A DNA stretch of 64,000 nucleotides, from assembly GCA_016195985.1 (NCBI GenBank), contig JACPYP010000029.1, forward strand, positions 170,092-234,091, read 5' to 3'. Positions 9,299-18,961 of the stretch are shown here, piece by piece. The DNA comes from Acidobacteriota bacterium. Its GTDB lineage: Bacteria > Acidobacteriota > Holophagae > Holophagales > Holophagaceae. Positions within the stretch are counted from its first letter, which is position 1, and every line of letters begins with the position of its first letter. The notes below the pieces were generated by a model. The model had not been told where the DNA came from. It saw only the letters and a list, made by a program, of their open reading frames with translations, and searched no databases. The position numbers and the translations under genes were made by a program.

Positions 9299-10021
9299 AT
9301 GAGCGCTTCCGGAAATCGGCAGCTCCAGCCGTCCGCATCCAAAGGTATGGAAGCATTTTCAGATCCTGCTGCCGTGGCCCGCTATGCCGAAGGTCCCCCG
9401 AGACTGGTCCCAGGGTTTGCGGATCTCCAGCGAATGGCGTTGCTGCTGCTGGCGGAATCGGCCGGAGAGTCTTCTCGAATCCTGGTTCTAGGTTCTGGTG
9501 GCGGGTTGGAACTCAAGGTGTTCGCAGAAGCGAAACCCCACTGGACCTTTGTTGGCATTGATCCCTCGGCAGAAATGAATCGCCTGGCTCTTGCGACGCT
9601 CGGCCCCCTTGCTTCGCGGATTGAACTGCGTGATGGCTATATCGATGCCGCGCCTGAAGGCCCATACGACGGCGCAACCTGTTTGTTGACCATGCACTTC
9701 ATGCCGCGCGAAGAGCGGAGGAAAACCTTGTCGGAAATCCATCGCCGGCTAAAACCTGGGGCCCCGCTTGTGGTGGCTCACCACAGCATTCCAGCCGGTT
9801 TACATGAACGGGATCGGTGGTTGTCCCGTTATGCAGCCTTTGCGGCCTCATCTGGAATTGATCCAGACAAGGCCGCTGCTGGCAGCGCCGCGATCGGCTC
9901 GAAACTGCCGATCCTTTCTCCCGAAGAAGACGTCGAGCTCTTAGGCGAGTCCGGCTTTGATGGTATTTCCCTTTTCTATGCAGGGCTTACCTTTCGTGGG
10001 TGGGTGGCTTATCGAAGGTGA
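9299..10021 (+). CDS. class I SAM-dependent methyltransferase
   Basis: RILVLGSGGGLELKVFAEA, FVGIDPSAEMNRLA, YDGATCLLTMHFM, LKPGAPLVVAHHS. Confidence 0.8.
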   Translation: MSASGNRQLQPSASKGMEAFSDPAAVARYAEGPPRLVPGFADLQRMALLLLAESAGESSRILVLGSGGGLELKVFAEAKPHWTFVGIDPSAEMNRLALATLGPLASRIELRDGYIDAAPEGPYDGATCLLTMHFMPREERRKTLSEIHRRLKPGAPLVVAHHSIPAGLHERDRWLSRYAAFAASSGIDPDKAAAGSAAIGSKLPILSPEEDVELLGESGFDGISLFYAGLTFRGWVAYRR

Positions 10022-10085
10022 TGTTCAGGACTATGATTAGGCCCTGACCCCTCATTCCCTTTGAACCCGATCAAAGGCCCGCGTC

Positions 10086-10328
10086 ATGTTTCAGCCCAGC
10101 CTTTCCGAATCCGCGCTCATTCTCTTGCTTGTCATCGGCGTTCCAGTGGTCTTCGCTTGGCTTGGACTGCTCATTCAGTGCGCCAATGCGCCCTTCAAAT
10201 CTGATGGCGACAAAATAGCGTGGGTTCTGATTCTGCTGTTTCTTGGTCCGATTGGTGCCGTCATATACCTCATCGGTGGGAGGGCCCGGCAGATCCGCCC
10301 GGCCGATTCCGAGAAATGGATTGTTTGA
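10086..10328 (+). CDS. PLDc_N-like small membrane protein
   Basis: Two TM; KIAWVLILLFLGPIGAVIYLIGGRARQ typical of phospholipase D nuclease N-terminal family. Confidence 0.65.
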   Translation: MFQPSLSESALILLLVIGVPVVFAWLGLLIQCANAPFKSDGDKIAWVLILLFLGPIGAVIYLIGGRARQIRPADSEKWIV

Positions 10329-10366
10329 GTGATTCAATCCTCTCCCCGGATGGGATCTTTCTTTAG

Positions 10367-10786
10367 GTGGCCCGCATGCCTGTGACCATCAAAGCCCCGA
10401 ACCCTTCTGAACTCAAGGACCATTTGGGTGCAGCCTTATCCATATGGAACCAAATCGTTAAGATGGTTGAGGCCACCCATGGGCCTCTCGTTGAAACGTG
10501 GAAGCCTTCAAAAACAGAATTTGGCCGAATGTGTCTGCTTCAGCATAAGAAGAAAACCCTGGTTTATCTCACGCCGGGCCGAGGACAGGTGTGGGTTGCG
10601 ATCATCCTTGGGGAGCGCGCCTTTCAACTCGCCATGGCCTCCTCTTCGCTCCGGGACGAGATCAAGATACGGCTTCGTGAAGCGAAGCCTTATGCGGAGG
10701 GCCGTGGAATTCGTTTCTCCGTCGAGAGGCAGGATGATCTGGCCTCGATTGCTGAACTGCTTGAAGTTAAAACCGCCCGGACATGA
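10367..10786 (+). CDS. DUF3788 family protein
   Basis: WKPSKTEFGRMCLLQHKKKTLVYLTPGRGQVWVAIILGERAFQLA. Confidence 0.6.
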   Translation: MARMPVTIKAPNPSELKDHLGAALSIWNQIVKMVEATHGPLVETWKPSKTEFGRMCLLQHKKKTLVYLTPGRGQVWVAIILGERAFQLAMASSSLRDEIKIRLREAKPYAEGRGIRFSVERQDDLASIAELLEVKTART

Positions 10787-11094
10787 ACGGGCCCGACACT
10801 TTGCTCAATCCGAATCCTGTCTGTATGGTCTTCCATTCTCTGCGCTTATGACTTTATGGCCTGCGCTTCACCCAGAAATAGCGAAAACGTCGTCATCATC
10901 CTGGTAATCTGAGTCCAAGCCCATAATTCAAGCCTTCGATTTTCTGGTTCCACTGCTCTTTCCGGGTTTTAAAGCCTTGGTTTTGCAGGTTGGATCGTTC
11001 TTAGCTGGTTTTCCATCCTGCCTGTCCATTCGCGCAAGTTGGCCCGCTGCATGTATTGGGCCCGTTTAGCGCCTTCTCGTCGGTGGGTTGTCTC

Positions 11095-11562
11095 ATGTTT
11101 ATCATCACTCAAGCAAACCGGGATGATGCCGCTAGCATCCTAGCCCTTCAAAAGCGTGCTTATGAGTCAGAGGCCCGCCTGTACAACGACGGGAATATCC
11201 CACCGTTGCTCCAAGGGCTGGATTCTCTTATCGACGAAATCAATAAAACAACAGTACTTAAGAGCACGGATAGGGGGCAGATCGTCGGTTCTGTCCGCTC
11301 ATATATGAACGACTGCGTTTGCATGATCGGCCGACTCATCGTTGAGCCTGAATATCGAAAACGCGGCATCGGAACGGCCCTGCTTCAGGCCATTGAAAAG
11401 GCTAGCCCCCAGGCCGCCCAGTTTGATCTCTTCACCGGGAGTCGGAGTCAGGACAACATCCGTCTTTATCTGCGCCATGGTTATGAAATCACGCACACGA
11501 AGCAACTCTCCGACAAGCTGACCCTCGTATACATGACAAAGCGTGTCATGCCCATCACCTGA
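11095..11562 (+). CDS. GNAT family N-acetyltransferase
   Basis: GRLIVEPEYRKRGIGTALLQAIE acetyl-CoA loop; TGSRSQDNIRLYLRHGYE. Confidence 0.85.
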   Translation: MFIITQANRDDAASILALQKRAYESEARLYNDGNIPPLLQGLDSLIDEINKTTVLKSTDRGQIVGSVRSYMNDCVCMIGRLIVEPEYRKRGIGTALLQAIEKASPQAAQFDLFTGSRSQDNIRLYLRHGYEITHTKQLSDKLTLVYMTKRVMPIT

Positions 11563-11820
11563 CCTTCCGCATTACTCGACTCCCGCCGTCATTCACAGGG
11601 TTTTGAATGCCGCATTCCCGTTGGGTGAAAGAACTCGGGTTTCTGCTTTTATGGATCCAACCAACTCCGGCCTCCAGGGTCAGGATTGTGGGGTTGGCGT
11701 GTTGGGTTCAAAAAACGAGAGGGGCTTAAAGCCATTGCTCAAAACACACACTGCATTCCCGCCGCCGCGGCGCTGGCTGGGATGGTTCACTTCATCCACC
11801 AAACGCCAACCCCTGCACGG

Positions 11821-12216
11821 ATGAGTTCGGAGGGTCCCATGCTGATCAAAGCCGTTCACCCTGTCCTCATGGCACAGGATGTCTCTTCTTCCCTGGCCTA
11901 TTTCACGCGCCTCGGCTTCAAACCCCTGTTCGTGGATTCGCAGGATTCGCCCCGATACGCGGCCATCGTTCGGGAGGGCTGCGAGCTTCATCTTCAGTGG
12001 CAGGACAGCTCGCAATGGGAGGGCGACCGGGACCGGCCCACCTACCGGTTTCTGGTGACCGATGTGGATGCCCTGTTCCGCGAATTCCAGAATGCCGGGG
12101 TTCTTCCTGGCCCCACTGGGCCCTTGGCCTGCCCCGTAAATACCTCCTGGGGCACCCGGGAGTTTCATCTCAGGGACCCCTCGGACAATGGCTTGCAGTT
12201 CTATTCGCCTTGCTAG
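11821..12216 (+). CDS. VOC family / bleomycin-resistance-like protein
   Basis: AVHPVLMAQDVSSSLAYFTRLGFKPLF, WGTREFHLRDPSDNGLQFY. Confidence 0.85.
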   Translation: MSSEGPMLIKAVHPVLMAQDVSSSLAYFTRLGFKPLFVDSQDSPRYAAIVREGCELHLQWQDSSQWEGDRDRPTYRFLVTDVDALFREFQNAGVLPGPTGPLACPVNTSWGTREFHLRDPSDNGLQFYSPC

Positions 12217-12293
12217 CGGCCGCATCCGGCGCGGCGGCGGGCTATGGCGCTTGGCTTCAATCACCACTTGTTTCAATCGATACGGAGGTGCCA

Positions 12294-13349
12294 ATGAAAT
12301 GGCGTCCATGGATGAAGGTCACCATCGCAGTGTTCGCCTCGATCCTGGTGCTGATACTCGCGAATGCCATCATGGAGTCGCACAAAGAGAGAATTCGTCA
12401 AGCCCAAGAGCGCGTGAATGGAGGTAGTAACAATACTTTCGGCCCTCGAGAGCTATTCATGGCGGCGGGTCCGTTCTCGGGCTTGATGGAGTCCATCAGG
12501 CCTGGTTTCGCTGTCCGGGGAAAAATGAAAACGGTGGGCCTGGACCTTGTGGAGGCGTCGGATAAAACGAGCACTTCGGCTCCGCCTCCAGGGATGGGCC
12601 CACTCAAGCTCATTCGAACTGGTCAAATGTCCATCGAGGTTCCTGAATTCGAAAGAGCAGCCAAGGACCTTGCCAAACTGGTGGAGGGCCTCGGCGGATA
12701 CGTCGCGGATACACAGGTTCGCCGGAACCCTTCAGGATCCCGGTCAGGCTCGATTTCTCTGCGCGTCCCCGCAGCATCTTATGAATCCGCCGGCTCAGGG
12801 ATTCGAACGCTCGGCAAGGTCATGTCCGAGAGCTCCAATGTTCAGGATGTCACCAAAGCCTATTCGGACCTTGAGACGCGCCTTCGGGTTAAGCGCGAGG
12901 CATTGAATCGCATTCGGGAACTTTTGCGGGCGAAGGCCGGCAACCTGAAGGAGGTATTGGAGGCCGAGAGGGAGCTCTCGAGGATCACTGAAGAGATTGA
13001 ACAGGCTGAGGGCGAGCGCCGGTTCTTCGACCATCAGATTTCGCTTTCAACCATCCTGGTTGAGATCGCCGAACCCGAGCCCATTTCCCTGGCCCGTCCA
13101 AGCTCCTGGTGGGCTCTTTCTGAATCGCTCCGGGACTCGGCGGCCATGGTGGCCGGGTCCCTTGCGTTCATGCTTCGCCTTGTGTTTGTTTTGCTCCCCT
13201 GGGCGGTTGCAGGATGGTGCGTGATGGCCGGGATTCGTTGGGCCCGCAGAAAACGGGCCCGCCGCAATGAGTCCCAAGAATCGACGGTCCCGACCCCCGA
13301 ATTGGCGCGCGGGCCGGAGCATGATGCGGATTTGGATCTAAAAAGATAA
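12294..13349 (+). CDS. DUF4349 domain-containing protein
   Basis: N-terminal TM, GYVADTQVRR...SISLRVPAASYES, DLETRLRVKREALNRIRELL, C-terminal TM. Confidence 0.8.
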   Translation: MKWRPWMKVTIAVFASILVLILANAIMESHKERIRQAQERVNGGSNNTFGPRELFMAAGPFSGLMESIRPGFAVRGKMKTVGLDLVEASDKTSTSAPPPGMGPLKLIRTGQMSIEVPEFERAAKDLAKLVEGLGGYVADTQVRRNPSGSRSGSISLRVPAASYESAGSGIRTLGKVMSESSNVQDVTKAYSDLETRLRVKREALNRIRELLRAKAGNLKEVLEAERELSRITEEIEQAEGERRFFDHQISLSTILVEIAEPEPISLARPSSWWALSESLRDSAAMVAGSLAFMLRLVFVLLPWAVAGWCVMAGIRWARRKRARRNESQESTVPTPELARGPEHDADLDLKR

Positions 13350-13430
13350 GGAACACCACCAAGACACCAAGAAAACCAAAGCCACTGTTTATGTGGGTTT
13401 TGGTGTTTTGGTGTTTTGGTGGTGAAGGTC
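13350..13430. repeat. imperfect inverted repeat of CACCAAGACACCAAG type
   Basis: GAACACCACCAAGACACCAAGAAAACC opposite GGGTTTTGGTGTTTTGGTGTTTTGGTGGTG between convergent genes. Confidence 0.7.
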
Positions 13431-13500
13431 CTTTTCCTATTGGATAGAACGCGACTTGGTACGGCTCTCTTCTGGCGTCGGCACTTGGGCCAAGCGATCG

Positions 13501-14844
13501 CTAGAGGAATTCCAAACGGGGATAGGCCGAGCCCAGCATCGTGTTGGTGGTGGTGGCGGCCTGGCCGAGCCAGCGCTCCAGCACGGTGGCGTAGAGGCTG
13601 CGGAAGTCGGTGGTGAACTTCATGTTTCCGTTGGTGTCCAGGTTGCTGAGATCGGGATAGCCCCCATAGAGGCCGCCCTTCACAGATTTGCCGATGCAGA
13701 AGGAGAGGCCCGCGGTGCCGTGATCAGTGCCACCATTGTTCTCCTGAACGCGGCGGCCGAATTCGCTGTAGCCCAGGATCATCACCCGGTCCTGGACTGT
13801 TCCAGAGCCGGAGGGGATGGCGGCGAGATCGTCCCAGAAGGCCTTGATGGAGCCCCCCAGGGTCCGCTGGAGGTTCGGATGGTCTTCGGCCTGGTTGCTG
13901 TGGGTGTCCCAGCCGCCGAGCCGTGAGAAGAAGATCTGGGTGGGCAGGCCCGCGGCGATCATCTGCGCAATGAGCTTGAACTGGTTGCTCAGGCTGCTCG
14001 TGAGGTTGGAGCCGTTGATCCGTTTGATGGGATAGGTGGCATCGCCCGGATAGGCCACGGTGGGGGTTCGGGCCAGGAGGGAGCCGCCGCTGCCGAAGGC
14101 GGCATGGTTCTGGGCATCGAAGAACATCTTTCCGGCCTGGGCGGCGGCCTGGTAGGCCAGGTCGGCGCTGGCGGCGTTCAGGGAGGTGGCCCACCCGGTC
14201 TCAAGCGTGGCCGCGTCGGCCACGGCATTGCCGCTCAGCAGGTACGAGGGGAAAACATAGCCGCCTGCGCTGGGGATGGAGATGAAACTCCGGTTGCCGC
14301 CCTTGAGCATGACCGGCAGGTCGGCGGTCACGGTGAGGCCGCGCAGCACATCCCCGCTGGGGCTGAAGGCCGTGTCGGCGAACCGGCCCAGCCAGCCCGT
14401 TCCCGCCGGCACGGCGGCACCCTGTCCCCAGAGATCGATGGAGGTGAAGTGGGACAGGTTGGGATTGGGCATGCCGATGCCCGTGATCCAGGCCACGCGC
14501 CCCTTGGCGTGCAGGTCATCCATGCCGGTCAGGTCCCTGTTGAGGGCTGCGCCGCTGCCCAGGTCTGTCAGCAGGGTGGGATCGGTGATGCCCAGGGTGG
14601 CCCGCTTGGCCTGGTAGGCGGCGAGGTTGGCGCCGGCGTTGGGCGGCATCACGTTCAACCAATCGTAACCGCCGTCGATGTTGACGATGACGAGGATGGG
14701 CGAGGCGGGCACCGGCGTGGGAGGAACCGGCGGGGGCGCGGGGACCGCCTGGGTGGAGCGGCTGCTGCCGCCGCAGGCGGTCAGGCCCGCCAGGGCCGCG
14801 CCGGTGGTGCCGAGCGTCTGGATGAATTCGCGTCGCGTGGCCAT
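13501..14844 (-). CDS. DUF1501 domain-containing protein (Tat-type signal)
   Basis: MATRREFIQTLGTTGAALAGLTACGG; SEFGRRVQENNGGTDHGTAG characteristic of DUF1501. Confidence 0.9.
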   Translation of the reverse strand: MATRREFIQTLGTTGAALAGLTACGGSSRSTQAVPAPPPVPPTPVPASPILVIVNIDGGYDWLNVMPPNAGANLAAYQAKRATLGITDPTLLTDLGSGAALNRDLTGMDDLHAKGRVAWITGIGMPNPNLSHFTSIDLWGQGAAVPAGTGWLGRFADTAFSPSGDVLRGLTVTADLPVMLKGGNRSFISIPSAGGYVFPSYLLSGNAVADAATLETGWATSLNAASADLAYQAAAQAGKMFFDAQNHAAFGSGGSLLARTPTVAYPGDATYPIKRINGSNLTSSLSNQFKLIAQMIAAGLPTQIFFSRLGGWDTHSNQAEDHPNLQRTLGGSIKAFWDDLAAIPSGSGTVQDRVMILGYSEFGRRVQENNGGTDHGTAGLSFCIGKSVKGGLYGGYPDLSNLDTNGNMKFTTDFRSLYATVLERWLGQAATTTNTMLGSAYPRLEFL

Positions 14845-14855
14845 GTCGCCTCCGG

Positions 14856-16514
14856 TCAGTAGAGCTGGCCCGAGGGCGAGCAAAGAATGAGGAAGGCCAG
14901 CTCCCGGGCCTTGGCCTGCGAGGCGGTATCCCAGGTGAAAGACGATGGCCAGAGGGCCGTGAGCCAGGCGCTGGACACGGAGGAGGGAATGGGTGCGGGC
15001 TGGAGCAGAGCCACCAGCCGGTCGTAGACGGCCTGGGCGCTGGCGGGGGCCGCGGGGAACCAGTCCGTGGTGGGGAAGGTGGGGAACAGGGTGTAGGTGG
15101 TGGAATTGGAGGAGCGTGTTTCGTTCAGCGCCACGGCGGCGGCGGCCTTGGTGCGGTACCGCAGGGTGTTGCTGTTCAGCCAGACGGTGTGTTCTTTCCA
15201 GCCGTTGGGACCGTTGGGATCCAGCAGCCGCATGCCCATCTGATCGAAGGTGTTCGCATTGTTCGTGACCAGCCGCCAGGCGGGAAAGCCCTTCGGGGTT
15301 AGGGCGCTGGCGGCGGCGAGGCTGGGGCAGAGCATCTTCGCGGCGCGCACCAGCCAGGACACGGGGCCCTCCGCCAGCGCGAAGCGGTTGGCCGGGTCGA
15401 AGAAATACTGCGACTTCAGGAGGGTCTTCATGACCGCGCGCAGGTCGAAATTGGAAGCTTGGATCATGGCCGCCACGTCGTTCAGATCCTGGACGCTGAA
15501 GCCGGTGGTGACGAAGTGCGTGAGCAGGCGCTTGGCCAGGAACTGTGCGCAGTTGGAAGCGCGGAGCGTGAGGATGCTGCGCAGGGCGTTCTCGCCCTTC
15601 GCCCAGCCGTTGGCGGTGGTGGTGATGTCGAAACTCTGGCCGAAGAGGCTGATGGAGCCCGTGCCGTGCTGATTGGGGCTGTTGGTGCGGGCGCCCCCGT
15701 AGTAGGCGCGGGTGTCCGGAGCCAGGGCGCTGCCGTCATAGACCTTGAAATGGCCGTCGGCGGCGGTCTTCTGGCTCGGGCTGGCGGGGTTCGTGATGTA
15801 GTCGGCCTCGGCGATGGTGAAACTCCAGCCGCTGAGGGCCCGGGCCAGCTGCGTGATGTCCGCCTGGTTGTAGCCGTTGTCGGCCCCCAGGCTGTAGAGC
15901 TCCATCACCTCCCGGGCGTAGTTTTCGTTGGGAATGTTGTTGCCCGAGGCGTTGTTGAGCACGGAGTCCAGCCAGATGGCCATGGCGGGGTCCTTGCTGA
16001 CGGCCACCAGCAGATCGTCGAACTTGGCCAGGCCCAGGCCGCGGAAGAGGTCGATCTGCTTGAGGGAGAGCGAAGCGTTGTTGACTTTGTGGTGTCCCGT
16101 GGCGAAGAGGTTGTGCCAGAAGAGGGCCAGCCTTTCCTGGAAGGCGTAGGGACTGTGCTGCATGCGCCAGGCCCAATACGCTTGGGCTGTGTTCAGGTTG
16201 TTGCGCCAGGCGTTGGCCCCTCCCACCAGGAAGGGGTGGGGGCCGGGCACCGCCGGCACGTCCACGCTTCCCGTGTCGCTGGTGCTGGCCGTGACCAGGG
16301 GCTCGGTCACCACGTCCGCCGTGGACAGGGCCGAATTGAAAGCTGTGAGGTCGTACCCGGGGCCGCTGCCGTCGATCCAGGCGTCGATGGCGGTTCCAGG
16401 GGCCTGCGCCTGCAGGGCGGCCGCGTCCGCAGGGTTGAGGCCGAAGCCGGCCCGGCGGGCGAAGTGCTGGACATCGGCGAGGGTCCAACTGGTGATGGCA
16501 GTCAGAGTGGCCAT
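14856..16514 (-). CDS. DUF1800 domain-containing protein
   Basis: HFARRAGFGLNP, RLALFWHNLFATG, IPNENYAREVMELYSLG. Confidence 0.9.
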   Translation of the reverse strand: MATLTAITSWTLADVQHFARRAGFGLNPADAAALQAQAPGTAIDAWIDGSGPGYDLTAFNSALSTADVVTEPLVTASTSDTGSVDVPAVPGPHPFLVGGANAWRNNLNTAQAYWAWRMQHSPYAFQERLALFWHNLFATGHHKVNNASLSLKQIDLFRGLGLAKFDDLLVAVSKDPAMAIWLDSVLNNASGNNIPNENYAREVMELYSLGADNGYNQADITQLARALSGWSFTIAEADYITNPASPSQKTAADGHFKVYDGSALAPDTRAYYGGARTNSPNQHGTGSISLFGQSFDITTTANGWAKGENALRSILTLRASNCAQFLAKRLLTHFVTTGFSVQDLNDVAAMIQASNFDLRAVMKTLLKSQYFFDPANRFALAEGPVSWLVRAAKMLCPSLAAASALTPKGFPAWRLVTNNANTFDQMGMRLLDPNGPNGWKEHTVWLNSNTLRYRTKAAAAVALNETRSSNSTTYTLFPTFPTTDWFPAAPASAQAVYDRLVALLQPAPIPSSVSSAWLTALWPSSFTWDTASQAKARELAFLILCSPSGQLY

Positions 16515-16523
16515 GGAGGGCTC

Positions 16524-17000
16524 CTAGTTGTTGGGGGCCCCGGCACTGATCCAAGCCGAGAGCGTGTCGATGGTGGGCTGGCAGAGATTGGGGGCAGCGT
16601 AAGGCATGCGCGCGCCATAGCCCAGGCCGCCGGGTTGATCCTTGGTGACTTTTTCGATGATCCAGGAATGGGCGGGGTCTCCCGGCTTGACCAGCACCCA
16701 GCCTGAAGGCGCGTTGGCCGGGGTGGCGTTCACGAGGGCGGCGTGGAGCTGGGCTGGCGTGCCCGAGTAGCTGACATGCCCGGTGGGGGAAGCCCCGCCG
16801 TGGCAGGTGGTCGTGGCGGACCCGCAACTGCTTTGGATGGCCGGGACCAGGTCGGTGGCGAAGGAGGGACTGGCCTTGGCCACCGTGATGGGACAGGTGG
16901 TCGCCGGAGGCGTGGGCTGGGACGACGCGGCGCCGCTTCCGCCGCCACTGCAGGAGACAGCCAGGGCGACGGCGCACAGGGCGGGGAACATGGGACGCAT
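16524..17000 (-). CDS. putative lipoprotein with cytochrome-c-like (planctomycete-type) motif
   Basis: Lipobox LAVSCSGG; SSCGSATTTCHGG; RMPYAAPNLCQPTIDTLSAWISAGAPNN; co-oriented with DUF1800/DUF1501. Confidence 0.6.
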   Translation of the reverse strand: MRPMFPALCAVALAVSCSGGGSGAASSQPTPPATTCPITVAKASPSFATDLVPAIQSSCGSATTTCHGGASPTGHVSYSGTPAQLHAALVNATPANAPSGWVLVKPGDPAHSWIIEKVTKDQPGGLGYGARMPYAAPNLCQPTIDTLSAWISAGAPNN

Positions 17001-17146
17001 GGGACTCCGGTGGGTGGCATTTAGCATGGATGAATGAATCAATGGGTCAAGCTCAAGTCTGTTAGATCTTTAGATGTAGTCATGAGACACGAACAGGCGC
17101 CACGGGGTTTATCCCGGCTTGGGTTATTCTCAATCTGGAGGTTGCC

Positions 17147-17494
17147 GTGCCCCTGGATGCCCCGACCCCCCTCTACGTAGGGGAGCGCTTGCGAGACTTG
17201 GTCCTGTGCTATGCGGGCCCGTGGGCCTTCGTGCCCTACATGCGCAACCGCGAGGATTCGGAGATCCTCTGGCACGCGCGCCAGGGCGTGATCCTGGCCT
17301 TCGTGGAGTGCGTGATCACGCTGGCCATGGTGATCATCGGCCTCTTCCCCATCTTCGGCAGCATCTCCACGCGCTTTTTCCTGCCCCTTTGGCTGCTCTG
17401 GTGCTTGGGCATGTCGGTGACGAGCATCCTGCAGGCCACCAAGGGCAAGAAGCACCGCATTCCGGTGATCCACCAGTTCGTGGACTACCTCTAA
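17147..17494 (+). CDS. small membrane protein (Tic20/DUF4870-like)
   Basis: Three hydrophobic segments, cytosolic HARQGVILAFVE; GTG start. Confidence 0.55.
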   Translation: MPLDAPTPLYVGERLRDLVLCYAGPWAFVPYMRNREDSEILWHARQGVILAFVECVITLAMVIIGLFPIFGSISTRFFLPLWLLWCLGMSVTSILQATKGKKHRIPVIHQFVDYL

Positions 17495-17688
17495 ATCCAG
17501 GTCGGTCCTCTGCGAAGCGGAGAGCCGCCAGCTCCGAATCGCGCCGGGGTGGGATCAACCGGGTGAGCTTCTGCATTCATCGGGCTCCAGAGGGATTCAT
17601 CCGCCTGGAGCCGACCTCCGTCGGATGGCCTCTTGGCGGCCGCCGCGCCGCACCCCAGGCTGGTTCCAGGACCTGGGGAGGTGTATTC

Positions 17689-18918
17689 ATGGCCAAGGTG
17701 CTGCGGATCGGATGGCTGGCCCTGCGGCTTCAGGTGGCCTGGACCCTGCTCCTCAGCCTCCTGGGTTTTTTGGTGGGCGATGGGGCGGGATTTTGTCTCG
17801 CCTTCACCCTGTTTCCCTTGGTGGGCCTGGGGGTGGCGCTTTGGGGCCTCCGGGCCACGGCGGGGTGGTACTGGCCTTCAGACGCATCCTCGCCTGAAGC
17901 CTGCCAGCGGGCGATCCTTTCCTGGGATGGGCCTGCTGTAGCCGCCCTTCCGGCCTTACGGGCCATGCTTGGAGGCGACTTCGGCGCCTCCGCCATCGAG
18001 GAGAGGGAGGAGGCGCTCCTGGCCCAGTTCGCGCCGCCGGCCTGGAGTGGGGCCTGGCGTCGTTTCGTGGAGACGGATGAGTTGCAGGCACGGCTCCGGA
18101 GCCTCTCGGATCCGTCCGGCGTTCCAGTCGGCAGCCAGCTGGAGGTGCAGGTGCAGCCTCAGAGCCGCCTGCTTTACGCCCTCTTCTGGTTTGACCGGGG
18201 CCGGAATTTCCGCCGCCTCCAGCGCCTGCAGGCTCTTTGGGCGGACCGTCAGGCCCAGGCCCGGCGCCGGCAGGAAGAGGCGTGGCGCCAGGACTCTCTG
18301 GAGGGCCGCCTGGCCCAAACTGAGCTGCTGCTCCTGCGAGCCCAGGTGGAACCCCACTTCCTCTTCAACACGCTGGCCCACCTGCAGGCGTTGCTGCGGG
18401 AGGGCCATGCGGCCCGGGGCGCGGACATGGTGGAACACCTCATTGCTTACAGCCGCTCGGTGTCCGAGCGTCTGCGCCAGCCCACCCACAGCCTGGCCCA
18501 GGAGGCCGAGGCCGCCCAGGGCTACCTGGCCCTCATCCAGCTGCGCTTCCGAGAGCGCTTCCAGGTGGTAATGGACCTCGCTCCTGAATCCCTCGCCTGC
18601 GCGGTGCCTGTGGGCAGCCTCCTCATTCCCGTGGAAAACGCCATCAAGCACGGGCTGGAGCCGCGGCCCGGCGAGGGCATGGTGGCCGTGCGCAGCCGGG
18701 TGGCGGACGGCGCCCTGCACCTGGAGGTGGAGGACGACGGCCTGGGCCTCCAGGGCGCTCCAGGCGGGGGCTGGGGCGGGGGCCGGGGCGGGCTATCCAA
18801 CCTGCGTGAACGATTGAATCTCCTCCATGGCGAAACCGCCCAGCTGCGGGTGGAGAGCCGCGAACCCTCTGGAGTCCGAGTCAGCCTCCGGCTGCCGGCT
18901 GAACCCGCCTCCGTTTAA
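17689..18918 (+). CDS. LytS/YehU-type sensor histidine kinase
   Basis: N-terminal TMs; QVEPHFLFNTLAHLQALL H-box; IPVENAIKHGLEPRPGEG N-box; GGRGGLSNLRERL. Confidence 0.9.
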   Translation: MAKVLRIGWLALRLQVAWTLLLSLLGFLVGDGAGFCLAFTLFPLVGLGVALWGLRATAGWYWPSDASSPEACQRAILSWDGPAVAALPALRAMLGGDFGASAIEEREEALLAQFAPPAWSGAWRRFVETDELQARLRSLSDPSGVPVGSQLEVQVQPQSRLLYALFWFDRGRNFRRLQRLQALWADRQAQARRRQEEAWRQDSLEGRLAQTELLLLRAQVEPHFLFNTLAHLQALLREGHAARGADMVEHLIAYSRSVSERLRQPTHSLAQEAEAAQGYLALIQLRFRERFQVVMDLAPESLACAVPVGSLLIPVENAIKHGLEPRPGEGMVAVRSRVADGALHLEVEDDGLGLQGAPGGGWGGGRGGLSNLRERLNLLHGETAQLRVESREPSGVRVSLRLPAEPASV

Positions 18919-18961
18919 CTTCTTCCAACCTCAAGCGCCCGCTGGCGCGACTGGAGCTCCC

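Noticed and set aside
10428-10907. ORF overlapping the DUF3788 gene
   Set aside because: Out-of-frame shadow; DUF3788 frame has clear family resemblance.
11543-11824. ORF between GNAT and VOC genes
   Set aside because: Low-complexity composition, overlaps GNAT end, no recognisable domain.
4466-13349. Integron attC sites
   Set aside because: Isolated GTTRRRY (GTTGGGT ~11620) and RYYYAAC (ATCCAAC ~11651) matches are in the wrong order and too close; no 57-141-bp attC-like dyads were found by eye.
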